NCBI GenBank assembly: GCA_035578155.1
Contig: JAPWDM010000001.1
Location: 159,437,498 to 159,501,497, forward strand
Source of the DNA: Brachynemurus nebulosus
Taxonomy: Eukaryota; Arthropoda; Insecta; Neuroptera; Myrmeleontidae
Direction: 5' to 3'
DNA length: 64,000 nt
Position numbers and translations under genes: made by a program
The notes under the pieces: model-generated
What the model was told of the DNA's origin: nothing
Database searches by the model: none
The model's input: the letters and a program-made list of their open reading frames with translations, nothing else
Shown here: positions 37,099 to 47,397 of the stretch, one piece after another
Numbering within the stretch: position 1 is the first letter of the stretch
Layout: each line of letters starts with the position of its first letter

Positions 37099-37617
37099 TA
37101 AAAGCGTTTGTAGTCCTGGTTTAGTGTCCTTATTGAATTCATTAACCATGATCACATTCCTACATGTTTCTAACCAAGCCCTAAACGTATCTATAAAAAA
37201 CTGTGGATAGCAGGGATAGCAGTGCGTCAAAGACCGATTGTTTGCCATATTGTCAACCACTTTCCAACAATAAGCGAATACATACATATTATATGTACGC
37301 ACCGTACCACTACCACGCATACAGTACACTCCCCACTTTCCAGAGATGGAGGTGTGACGTATGACACGGATACAGGATATACACGATATACACCATGTCC
37401 CTGCCACTTGTTTTCAAGGACGAACGACGAACTTTTAATGTCACAGTTCGTTACGTTCGCTACGTGGCGTTAATGGTATTTGGGGCATACTAAATAGCCT
37501 AAATAGAGTTGGGACATGTGAGCATTTTTCATCAAATAGATGTCAAAATTAATTATCATATGATTGAGTCACCAAGTTATGTGTTAACGAAGAATTAAAA
37601 TTTTTTAATTTAATTAA

Positions 37618-38077
37618 CACTTTCAGTCCCATGGCTTCGGCATCCGAAACCAAACAAAACATCTTCAGAGGCCGACCGCGATCAATATTTAGAATAATAT
37701 ACAAAACATTTAAAAATATTTATAAAAAAAGATTTTAGGTATATCATTCTAATAAAAGTAATTTATTACTATTTACCGGACACTTTTCATTTTTTTTGTA
37801 CATATACATAATATGTTTTATTATTAAAATATCTAGGCTGCATCTTTTATTTTACAATAATATTTTTATCCAGATATATAATTATGCATGTGTGTATTGT
37901 ATGCTTGTATGTATATGTGTATTTTATCAAAATATCTAATAATAACTCTAACACATACATGTTGAATCATTTAGTGTTTTGTGGAATTATTTTATGTGCT
38001 CGTTTATATAAAATTAGTTTAAAAATATTGTCGGCTTCCGGAGAAGTTTACTGTGAAAATGCTTGGGCCTCACAGCG
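37618..38077. mobile_element. TTAA-flanked (piggyBac-type) MITE
   Basis: TTAA at 37614-37617 and 38078-38081. Ends CACTTTCAGTCCCATGGCTT and inverted CGCTGTGAGGCCCAAGCATT are imperfect inverted repeats. The homologous site in the element at 23176 reads TTTAATTAGTCTTTCTAAG without the insert, while here TCTTTCTAGG resumes directly after the second TTAA, so the empty site is visible. Confidence 0.75.
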
Positions 38078-38111
38078 TTAATCTTTCTAGGTTGAATTAA
38101 AGTGTTTTTTT

Positions 38112-38140
38112 TTATTATGTCATCGAAGATGACATAATAA
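38112..38140. repeat. Perfect 13-bp hairpin
   Basis: TTATTATGTCATC, loop GAA, GATGACATAATAA. Within the remains of the 37488-38403 element. Confidence 0.7.
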
Positions 38141-38487
38141 TATGGTTGTTTGACTGAATAATTATTGAGTTGTACATCCATATTGAATAAACGCAAGAGG
38201 GCTGTAGAGTTAACAACTATAGAGTTAACAAAAAATCATAAATTAACACTTTCACTGAGATGACATTACTTAGTGCGTGTCAAAAACACGCATTTGACGA
38301 TTTTTAAATATTTAATTTATTTCCAATTTATTTTAGATGAATCTTTGATGAAAAATAGCGAACTATCAAAACTCATATCCCGACTCTATTTTATTCAAGT
38401 ACCATCAACGCCATTTGGTATACAGCAGCGTCAGTAAACGGTTCATTTTTTTTATAATGGACTATATGGAGAGTGGCAGGGACATGA

Positions 38488-38513
38488 TATACACACACAC
38501 ACACACACACACA
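38488..38513. repeat. (CA)n microsatellite
   Basis: A run of about a dozen CA units. Confidence 0.9.
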
Positions 38514-38762
38514 AGCGTACATCCCGTGTGTCCCGTGTACATAGATACGAGATTTACGTAGTAACATGTCGTGCGTTTGGGGTGGGGAGAAATTTAGGTC
38601 ATTGTGACGTCAACTTTTATCTACGTTAAGAAAGCTAGTATAGAGATATGAAGTTTGTTTCTGATTCTAACTAGCCCATGCTACATTTGAGTTCAAAATA
38701 AGCTTTACGTCACATATTTGAATTTTTAGAAAAAGACAACATTACAACTTATTAGTTATTAC

Positions 38763-39605
38763 CATAGAGCACTAGAGAAAAAATATCTACCTCTATACTA
38801 CTGGAACCAGTGTAACCACTTGAGATAGAAAATATGTTGTATACGTGCACGGTGTTTACTTTGTATTTGTGCGGTAAACTCTGTTAGTGTGAGTGATCGG
38901 TGGTGCACGTGACCCTGGTCTGCATACATATGTGTGATACTTGTGTGGGTTCTACAATGCTAACAACAATCAAATGCATTGTTGTTTGACTGACTTACAC
39001 TCAGCGACGGGTACTGAGCAAATGACACTAAGCAGCCTAAGATGCACATAAAAGCACATAAGTGATTGCAGAAAAGAGATAGTTATATTCGTTCTATTTG
39101 TTCTGTGGTTATTACTTATTATTATATTTATACAGTCTGAGTTTTTTCAGAGTTACCATTTTTATTACAACCAAAAACGTTGATAAGAGCTAAGAGCTAT
39201 AAAGATCTTGACAATAGTAATCGTTGCCCCCGTCGATATCTGAAACCATAGAGTAATAGAGACAACATATCTATCTCTATACTACTGGAACCAGTGTAAC
39301 CAGTAAGAGATAGAAAATTTGTTATATACGTGCACGGGGTTTACTTTGTATTTGCCCGGTAAACTGTGTTAGTGTGAGTAATCGAAGATGGTGGTGGCGT
39401 CACGTGACCCTGCTTCGCATACATATGTGTGATACCACAACGCTACGTGTGGGGGTTCTACAATGCTAACCAACAATTAATCCATTGTCTTGTGACTGAC
39501 CTACACTCAGCGACGGGTACTGAGCAAGTGACTACCAAGCAGCCTAAGATGCACATAAATGCCCATAAGTGATTGCAGAAAAGAGATAGTTGTATTCGTT
39601 CTATG
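38763..39605. repeat. Tandem duplication, period about 483 bp
   Basis: 38763-39110 and 39245-39605 share CTCTATACTACTGGAACCAG, GTGCACGG.GTTTACTTTGTA, CACTCAGCGACGGGTACTGA and AAGTGATTGCAGAAAAGAGA in the same order. The last motif occurs a third time at about 36900. Confidence 0.85.
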
Positions 39606-40214
39606 TTCTGTGTCTGAAACTCTTATTTGAACAAATACTCAATCAAATCAACGGTTTGGCTGTAATAAAAATGGCAACTCTCAAAAAACTCAGGCTGTAT
39701 ATATATAATTCGCCATTACGTCATCAAGATCTGCGCGTCGGCGTACCTATCTTAATCTACCTTGATTCACTGTTTTCTAACCCTTTGCACTCGAAAGGCG
39801 CCTCTCAGGCTCCATCCTATTCTTTACTTCAAATATCACACTAAGGAAAATTATAAAATTTAATATTAAAATATAATGTTTGTAATATGCAAATAAAAAT
39901 AAAATATGTAAGTAAACTACTTGTGTTTAAAATACTTATCTTTGATGTATTACAATTTTTTATTAAAACTACTGTCGAGTAGCTGAGTACCCGTGATCCT
40001 ACCCATACTATTATACTAAAAAATAGTTCGAGTGCAAAGGGCTAAATATTTTGTGATTTTAACCTTCTTTTGACGTTTTTAACTAGTGCGTTAAAAAATG
40101 TCAATCACGATCATGTAATTGTAAGCTAAACCAAAATTATACAAATAAATAAAATTTAGTAATGGAAAATGAAAATTGATTTGAATTGATTTTAATTTGT
40201 ATAATATAGGTAAA

Positions 40215-41216
40215 ATGGAAATGTTGAACAATATATCTACCAAAAATAATTTTTTACCTTCGAAAAAAATAAAAGTTGAATCAAACCTGTCATTAAAGGG
40301 AAATGATTTAAAAAATATAAAGGAAGACAATTACTTTTTAAATGTAAATGAAACATGCATTCAAAGCAATTCAGTTGTAAGTTGTAAATAATAATCATAA
40401 GTAATTTGGTTTTAGGTTGAAACTGAGGAAAAACATGTCCCCATTATAAAGTATGAAAATGATCTAAAACTGAAATATTACTTAGAAGATGTGAAAAATT
40501 TACATACAGAAATCAAAATTGAAGACGATTCCGGTGTATCATTTGAGTGTCATACGTGCCTTCAAACATTTAGTTGTTTAAGAGAATTACAGGAACACGA
40601 GAAAATTCATACTGAATCATTTAAATGTACCAGTTGTCTAAAAATATTTAGTGACATAGATCAATTAAAAAGTCATGAAAATTTTTTTCATACAAAAGAA
40701 AAACCGTACGAATGCCAAGCGTGCTTTAAAAACTTTGCACTTTTGTGTGACCTTAAAACTCATGAAAAAACACACAATTCAAAACAATATAAATGTGATA
40801 CATGTCTTAGAAATTTTACTTGGCTAGATGATTTTAATAAACACTGCAAAAGTCATATTACAAAAAAGTTAACATACGAATGTAATGTATGCTTTCGCCT
40901 CTATTTTAATCTGTCCGCATTGAGAAAACATAAACGAGTTCATGATACTGGAAAAAAATATATTTGCCCAATCTGTTATAAAGCATTTACTGATTCGTAC
41001 ACCTTAAGTACACATGAACAATTGATGCATTATAGTCAAAAATGGCCTAATAAGTGTAATGTATGTTTTAAAACGTTTTGCCGTGTTAAGGAATTGAAAG
41101 TGCATCAAAAAACACACGTTAGTTATGAACCGGAATATAAATGTAAAATATGTTATAAAATGTTTAATCGATTTACGGAATTAAAGTTGCACGAAAAAGA
41201 TCATTGGACTAAGTGA
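40215..41216 (+). CDS. C2H2 zinc-finger protein, eight fingers, two exons
   Basis: Exon 1 (40215-40376) encodes 54 residues from the first ATG. A 39-base intron (40377-40415, GTAAGT to TTTTAG, with an in-frame stop) joins it in phase to exon 2 (40416-41216, TGA). Product 320 residues. After an N-terminal Lys/Glu/Asn-rich region of about 100 residues come eight fingers, each C-X2-C-X12-H-X3/4-H: FECHTCLQTF, FKCTSCLKIF, YECQACFKNF, YKCDTCLRNF, YECNVCFRLY, YICPICYKAF, NKCNVCFKTF, YKCKICYKMF. Only one linker resembles the canonical TGEKP (TKEKPYEC), so strict tandem DNA binding by all eight is uncertain. Probably a nuclear DNA-binding protein; target unknown. No ZAD domain is visible in the part I can read, but an upstream exon is possible because TATAATATAG just before the ATG could be a 3' splice site. 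Copies of repeat D lie upstream and directly downstream in inverted orientation. Confidence 0.9.
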
Positions 41217-41322
41217 GATAGGTACGAGCTAGAAAATGATGTTAACTCGTGAATTCCCAGTGTCAGCTCTAGGTGACAGTGATTTGTGAATTTTTTTTAC
41301 AGACAATATAACAAATTTTAAA

Positions 41323-41328
41323 AATAAA
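41323..41328 (+). promoter_or_regulatory. Poly(A) signal of the zinc-finger gene
   Basis: AATAAA 107 bases after the stop. Confidence 0.6.
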
Positions 41329-41352
41329 GTGTTACGACTAAAATGTTAATAC

Positions 41353-41682
41353 CATAAAACACTAGAAGCCAACTAACATAAAAAAAGTGTAATTCGCTCG
41401 GAGTCATTTGACACCAGTCACAGCTTAAGGCATGTAGTCACTTATTGATCGTCGTCGAGTTCGCACTGCATTGTATTAACAATATACCCATTGTTACTTG
41501 AACACGTTGAACAGCTCTCTCTGGTAATACGTGTGGTGAGGTAGTATGCGTGAATACACATACTACTACAAAAAACCAAACTAATACACTGCAAACAGTG
41601 TGTATGTACACAAACAGAGTACGTCCCAAACTCATTACAAGTGGAACAGACACAAAACCAATCTAGTTTGTCCCCTTGGTTA
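41353..41682. repeat. Repeat family D copy 2 (inverted)
   Basis: Reverse complement resembles 36390-36728 throughout. Its hairpin (41541-41566) keeps pairing despite base changes relative to copy 1. Confidence 0.85.
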
Positions 41683-41900
41683 ATACTTACTAGTATTCAT
41701 GGTTTTGATTTGGCAACACTGAAGTTATGTTAACGGTCAAATTAATTCTGTTGTTTCAAACGATTTTCTATTTTATTGCGCGTGAGTGTATCTTATGGTA
41801 TTTTCGCTGTTAGAAAAATGTCTAAAGAGTAGGTACTGTTATTACTGTTATAACAAATTATTATTTAAGAATCCAGCTTTAGTAATTTTTTGCCGGCAAT

Positions 41901-42222
41901 GAGCCATTTTCTCAAAATATCTACATCTCTATGATTAAAATTTTAATTTAAAAATTGCTATGTAACCGCATGAGAAAATTGTTTAACACCAGGGCGGCGA
42001 CACGGGTTATTCGGAACTACATCTCTATAGTTAGAATATTAATTTCTAAAAAATAAACAATATTCCTAGGTAACCGAATTGGAAAATTTCGTTGCTAAAG
42101 TGAAATTAACAGAAGATGATTTTTGGTTGGTTAAATTAATATCTCGATTATAGACATGTAATCCCAAATACCTGTGTCGCCGCCCTGGTGACAGACTGGT
42201 ACATATTTGAGAAAATGGTCCA
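41901..42222. mobile_element. Repeat family B copy 2, MITE
   Basis: Terminal inverted repeats GAGCCATTTTCTCAAAATAT and (complement of right end) TGGACCATTTTCTCAAATAT; two internal CACCAGGGCGGCGACAC blocks in opposite orientation. It matches 6231-6570 in reverse. Confidence 0.8.
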
Positions 42223-42436
42223 TTTCATACCGTTTTACTCAGTTCATACTACAAATAATGCCTAGTGTCACCTATAGATGACACTCCATTTAAAAAAAAA
42301 CTAAAGGGTATTTTTTTAAAATTATAGTTTAATTTTTATATGTTGAGTACCTAAAGATAAAACTAGCACAAAATAAGGATATTTTGTCGATAGCTCGCGG
42401 CTTGGGAATTAACGAGTTAAAGGCATAAACGTTTAA

Positions 42437-43121
42437 GGGGGAAGGGTCCTCCAGACAACAGGTTTTTTAATAATTTTTTTTAAGAAACTGGATACATTTA
42501 TTGTATCAAATGAAGTTACATACTATAGTACATGTTATGGTGTATTCACTCATAAATTTTTATGCAAAAAAAGAAAAAAATGGCGGCGCTATAGCTGTTC
42601 CAAGTTGACTCTTTTAATTTGCGCCGTGGAATGCCCAGCCTCTTGTAATCAACTGAATTCAATCGGACAAAAAATTTTATTAAGATAAGTCATTACGCTT
42701 TGCATATACCTATTTCTGATGAGAAATTTTTTTTTTCACAATTTAAATCAAAAAGAAAAAAATGTCACTTTTTTTTTTATAAACAAATTGTTATAAACAA
42801 TATTTATAGTAATCGTTTATGCAAAATTTTAGGTATATGCAAAGGCCAATATCTTAAAGAATATCTGTACAAAATTTCAAGTTAATACCTTAATAACTTT
42901 TTAAGTTATGTTCCACGGTGCTGAAAAAAACCTGTTTGGAGAAAAACGCTATTAAAAAGTTTTCGTTCTTGAAAGTAGAGTTAAAAGCAGTTTATCGTTA
43001 TCTAAGATAATCTTTCAATTAAAACATTAAAACATTAAAAATATATTCCTTAAGGTTCAAATGAACTTTTAAAGCAAAACAAAAAATGAAAAATTTGAAA
43101 GTTCTGGAGGACCCTCCGCCC
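42437..43121. mobile_element. TTAA-flanked non-autonomous element
   Basis: TTAA at 42433-42436 and 43122-43125. Ends GGGGGAAGGGTCCTCCAGA and inverted GGGCGGAGGGTCCTCCAGA. TTAA duplication is the piggyBac hallmark, although the usual piggyBac terminus is CCC rather than GGG. 685 bp, no transposase. Confidence 0.75.
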
Positions 43122-43167
43122 TTAATTAATACCTCTATTTATAAATGAAAAAACCATAAAGTAAGTA

Positions 43168-43548
43168 CCGTATTTTTCGGTGTATAACGCGTACCTTGAG
43201 CACCAAAAATATTGTCCAAATTTCGTGGTGCGCGTTATACGCCGGGTATAAAATGGAGTAAAAATTATGACGGTTTTTATTTTAACATTATATATTCTTC
43301 TGTCAATAATAAGTGGGTTATCAAATAAATAAAAAAATAAAAGAAAATTTAACACTAATATAAATTTATTAAGATAGAATATAAGGTAAAAAATAAAATA
43401 TACAAAAACATAAAAATAATATATAAAATACGTATATGATTCATTATTTTATTATCAATGATTGGGTGCGCGTTATACGGCGACCATACAAAAAAACTAA
43501 AAATTTGTTAAAAAATTTGGGGTGCGGATTATACACTGGAAAATACAG
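43168..43548. mobile_element. TA-flanked MITE (GTATTTTCCGGTGTATAA type)
   Basis: Ends CCGTATTTTTCGGTGTATAACG and inverted CTGTATTTTCCAGTGTATAATC, followed by CGCACC-type motifs; TA at 43166-43167 and 43549-43550. CGCGTTATAC repeats occur inside in both orientations. 381 bp. Termini of this sort are widespread in animal Tc1/mariner/pogo MITEs. Confidence 0.85.
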
Positions 43549-44331
43549 TATGTAAATAACGGGGGTTGGTACCGCTCACTTATGGGTATCAAAAAATCAA
43601 AGAGAATTATTTTGGTTCAAGGCTTCAGAGGGCGTTGAGAACTAAACTGCCGCTTTCCTGGGTAGTTTACTTTAAAAACAATGCTCTAAAAAAGGTGTCT
43701 ATAATAAGCACCTTTACCCTATATTAGAGGTATATGCAAATTGAAATAAAACAATCAATTAGTACTAAAAAAAATATTTTTTGTTATAAAAAAATATAAT
43801 TATATGTATTGCACTTTTCATATTTTAAATTTAACAAAAATATTTATAAATAAGTTAGAAATTCTGTAAATTTGACAATATGTACATAAAAATTAATTAA
43901 CAATGAATATTTTCTTAATTACATATTGTATTGTACTTGTTTATGTATTTAATACTTTTATAATTGTGGCAAGTTCCTCAAGAATATCTAAAACCGTACA
44001 AAAATATTTTTTTTTTTTTGGATATTTAAAAAAAATTGTAGTTAAATTGTACTATTTGTATTTTAGTATAAAAAAGTTTATAAAGAAAAAAATTAAAAAT
44101 TTTTATAATTTTAACTAAAAACTTTTTTGTTAACCTTACAATATTTCTCAATTAAAATACATTAAAATAAATAAGGATATAGTAGAACGCGAACAACTCG
44201 AGCTCTTGATTATTAAAACCGAACTTATTACACATAAAATGCATAAAACTGAACTAGGTATTTATGTTCAGAACTCATTAGTATTTGAGTTGTTCATTTT
44301 GATAATGAGATAAACAGATAAAAAGACCATA

Positions 44332-44538
44332 TTAACACTTTAATGGCCATTCACATAACTGTAGAGGTCGATCACATATGTGTGTGATGCTATCGCGGAC
44401 GAGTATTGCTTGGTAACACCCTTTCTGTGGAATGATTTCACTAAACGTTATAGATGGGTAAGGTAATACATGTAACATGATTGCTTCAATAGTTATCACA
44501 CAAAGAAAAAATATTAAATTTGGAAGTAGTTTTAACAT
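44332..44538 (-). CDS. Candidate small secreted cysteine-bearing peptide
   Basis: Single uninterrupted frame of 68 residues from ATG at 44538 to TAA. The N-terminus MLKLLPNLIFFLCVITIEAI reads as a signal peptide. The mature part ends with four cysteines in 24 residues (GCYQAIL, HICDRP, QLCEWPLKC). The sequence is far less repetitive and less A/T-biased than chance frames nearby. I do not recognise a family; two disulphides are possible. There is no splice evidence and no neighbour that explains it, and short frames with leader-like starts do arise by chance in A/T-rich DNA. Confidence 0.35.
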   Translation of the reverse strand: MLKLLPNLIFFLCVITIEAIMLHVLPYPSITFSEIIPQKGCYQAILVRDSITHICDRPLQLCEWPLKC

Positions 44539-44999
44539 TTCATTTTTTTTTTATAAGTATTTAACTGTTTATGTTTATATTTTTTTATTATTTTATTGTT
44601 ATTGTGTTTATTTGTATTTTTTTTTTTTTCGTTGTTTTTTTTTTATTAAAAATGTGTGCGATTTTATTAAAGGGTTAAGTTCTATTTATTGTTAATACAT
44701 ATTATTATTCTCACATCAAAGTGTTTATGTTAACAACTTAGTTGCTGGTACTATTAAAAATAGTTGTACTATAAATATCTTAACTCGTAGAATTTGTTTC
44801 AAGAAAAAATCTGGACATTTTTGGGAAGTTGTGTAGTTCAAACTCTCAATACAATAATTTAATTAATATTTTTATAGTAATTAAAGTTGATTTTTATATT
44901 AATTTTATCGGCAAAATCTATTATTATAATACAATTTGTTGCAGTACATTTTATAAAGTTACAAAAACTTTAAAATGAGCTACAAAATTTGTGCAAATT

Positions 45000-45245
45000 T
45001 TTTTGAAACTAACTATAGGTATAATATGATGTGTTTACAAATTTGATTTAGATCTGATTGTGAGTATAAAATAATTACTGTACTTGTCTAGATTTTTATG
45101 AAACCAACTATACATGATGTGTCCCCAAATTTTGTTTATGTTTCAGCATAATAATATTATTCTACTTGTTCAGTTTTTCATGAAACCAGCTATACATAAT
45201 GGGTTTGCAAATTTGATTTAAATATTTGAGCATAAATTATCAAAT
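45000..45245. repeat. Three-unit diverged tandem repeat, 75-95 bp period
   Basis: Each unit has a TGAAACNAACTATA block, then ATGATGTGT-like sequence, then CAAATTTGATTTA, ending near TACTTGT(C/T)(T/C)AG. Confidence 0.65.
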
Positions 45246-46264
45246 ATCTTAAAGAGAACTAAATAGGAAAAGAAGAGTATTTACCTATTAAGATCTTCAT
45301 GTATTTTCAATTTGTTTATATTACTAAAACTATATTCCTAGTGAACTGTATTCCTAGATTTTAAAATTAGAAATAAATAATAAATTTCAGTAATTAGAAG
45401 AAAAATTAATTTGCTTATGGCAATTAGTATTGAATTATCACATTTTTTAAATATCTAAATTTAAATTAAACTTTCTGTTATACATTTTAGCAAACCAAAT
45501 TTTCTTTTTATAGATTAACAATTTTTTAGTATTAGGTACTAACATCTTTTAACCCTTAATCACTAACATTGATAAAGAAATTCTTATTAAAATAAATTTT
45601 AAGCTTTAATTTAATGAACCGTTTTAGTTATTTTGAATTATTTTTCGAAAATGTCTAGATATTTTCCATACTTGCAATTTATATTTCAAAATCATATAGA
45701 AAATAATAATTTTTTTCTGAAGGAGTTTAGGAGCTTAGTACTTTTAATGGAGTGATCAAGAGTTAAATTACAAAAGTAATGAATCCATATACAGTTTGTT
45801 TTAGAGAAGGGTGTTTTTAGTAACTAATAACATATGAATTTTTACAGAAAAATTTTACAGGTAATCAAGCGGTGATTTATTTTGTTACTATTAGATATTT
45901 AAAAGAAAATAAAATGATAATGCATCAGAATAATCTTTTAAATGTAATTAAAAGTTAACAGAAAATTTTTTTTTCAAATTTTGGCCATAAATTTATTTAA
46001 ATATGTAATTTATAAATAAATCTTAAACTAATATTAAATTATTTAAATAACAGATAATGATTAGTAGTTTTCATAGTTACTGTAAGATTATTAGGTATTT
46101 TGTTTTTTATTAAATATATTGTTTTACAATAAATTAATGCTAACCATTTTTCCCGAGTTAAATTTGTATGTGTTGTTCTTACTTCTCTGGAACAGGCTGC
46201 ATGTTTTGGGTTGCCAGAAACACTCTGTATTACACTTAAATTATCTAAACAAATTTCTATATCA

Positions 46265-46537
46265 TTAAGGACATCTGTGAAATAAATATCTAGTCCGTTT
46301 ATAATAATATTCAAAAACAGCATTTCCACAATAAACACAATTTTGTATTTTATGTTTAATCAATTTATTTTGGAAGTGTAATTCCAAATCAATTGTTGAT
46401 TTGGCTATCTGTATTCCACATTGCATACATACATAATAGTCTTCCACATAACGTATATCTAGATCTTGATCCTTAAGACTGGGAGGAATAAATCTAGGAT
46501 GTCCGGCATCACTTTCCGTTTTTGTTCGATCCGTCAT
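46265..46537 (-). CDS. Small CxxC protein of unknown function, possibly with a further 3' exon
   Basis: From ATG at 46537 (MTDRTKTESDAGHPRFIPP) the frame runs 90 residues to a stop at 46265. It contains two CxxC pairs (YVCMQCG and NCVYCG) about 30 residues apart with histidines between, suggesting a zinc-binding fold. I do not recognise it. On the minus strand TTTATTTCACAG (ending at about 46277) is a strong 3' splice site. The frame after it continues open to about 46039 (DNLSVIQSVSGNPK, LTREKWLALIYC), so the true product may splice into that frame, although I found no convincing donor. The start lies about 860 bp from the TRMT2A start in divergent orientation. Part of the downstream frame and 3' flank is duplicated at 55583-56025. 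Confidence 0.4.
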   Translation of the reverse strand: MTDRTKTESDAGHPRFIPPSLKDQDLDIRYVEDYYVCMQCGIQIAKSTIDLELHFQNKLIKHKIQNCVYCGNAVFEYYYKRTRYLFHRCP

Positions 46538-46567
46538 TATTAGGTATATATGTCTAAAATCACTCAA

Positions 46568-47397
46568 TTATTAAATAAAAATGATTTTATCAGTTATCAG
46601 TTCATCTGCTTTTATAACTAAAATGTCACAGTTTCTCATATGAGAATTTTATCATTTTATAAGTAGATGCGGTAGATGTGAGTTAATTAGGTCACTGGAT
46701 CAATTTGTACATCAAAGTCCACACGTTATTTCTCTTAATTATGTAATAAAAAATTAAAAATTTTTAAATTGAGTTTTTGTAATATATTATGATTTAAATA
46801 ACACTAAATTTATAATTTTAATAAATTTTTATTTTTTAATTTACACGTTTAGCCAATATTTTTTTTTTATTATATTATCACTTTTAAGACAATAAAATAA
46901 TAAATTAAATGCTGTAAACAATATAATAATTAAGTTATCCTTAATTTTTAAAAATTAAAAGGGATTAAGAGATAATTTTTTTTAAAAATAAATCTGTTTT
47001 TACTGTTATGGTTAACTTTTGCCGCTTTTATTAATGAATTAATTTTTAAAAATTTATTATCTAACGATATAAAAATTTAAAGCAATGAAATTTGTACATT
47101 GTAGATTATCTTATCAGCAAATATCCCAGAGTATTATCAACATTGGAGGATATAACTTGATGAGAATCTGTCAAAATGACAAATTGTGACAGTAAAATTT
47201 AATTTTGACGTTTATCTAAAATAAGGTTATGGTGCTGTTGTTCAATTGTTTTCACGTGTTTCTTCTGTTTCTTTCATTAATTTATTTATTGAAAGTTTTG
47301 TAATGAATATTTCCAACAAGTGTTAAAATTATCATTGTGAATTTATGTAAATCATTTTTTTTATTTTATAATCTTGTTAAAATACAACTTTAGAACT
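46568..47397. promoter_or_regulatory. Shared upstream region of TRMT2A and the divergent small gene
   Basis: About 830 bp between two divergent starts. CACGTG, a palindromic E-box, sits at 47253-47258, about 140 bp before the TRMT2A ATG. No TATA box stands out from the A/T background. The segment at 46983-47060 resembles 28729-28805. Confidence 0.4.

Larger units (their letters stand above)
37488..38403. mobile_element. Longer relative of the Mutator-like MITE, with a nested insertion
   Basis: Ends (TAAATAGAGTTGGGACATGTG; complement of CATATCCCGACTCTATTTTA) and subterminal sequence (CAAAATTAATTATCA, TTTTTTAATTTAATTA, TTTATTTCCAAT.TATTTTA) match the element at 23176-23485. A TTAA-flanked insertion (37618-38077) separates the two halves. 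Confidence 0.55.
43551..46038. other. Intergenic stretch apart from the 44332-44538 frame
   Basis: Very A/T-rich. The only structure I see is a three-unit diverged tandem repeat at about 45000-45245 and, from about 45815, sequence shared with 55583-56025. Confidence 0.5.

Noticed and set aside
36991..37407. 138-residue minus-strand ORF
   Set aside because: Overlaps dispersed repeat E, no recognisable domain, no splice or codon evidence; part recurs as non-coding sequence at 57100-57196.
43903..44118. 71-residue plus-strand ORF with hydrophobic start
   Set aside because: Composition is simply A/T-driven (Phe, Lys, Ile, Tyr); nothing distinguishes it from chance.
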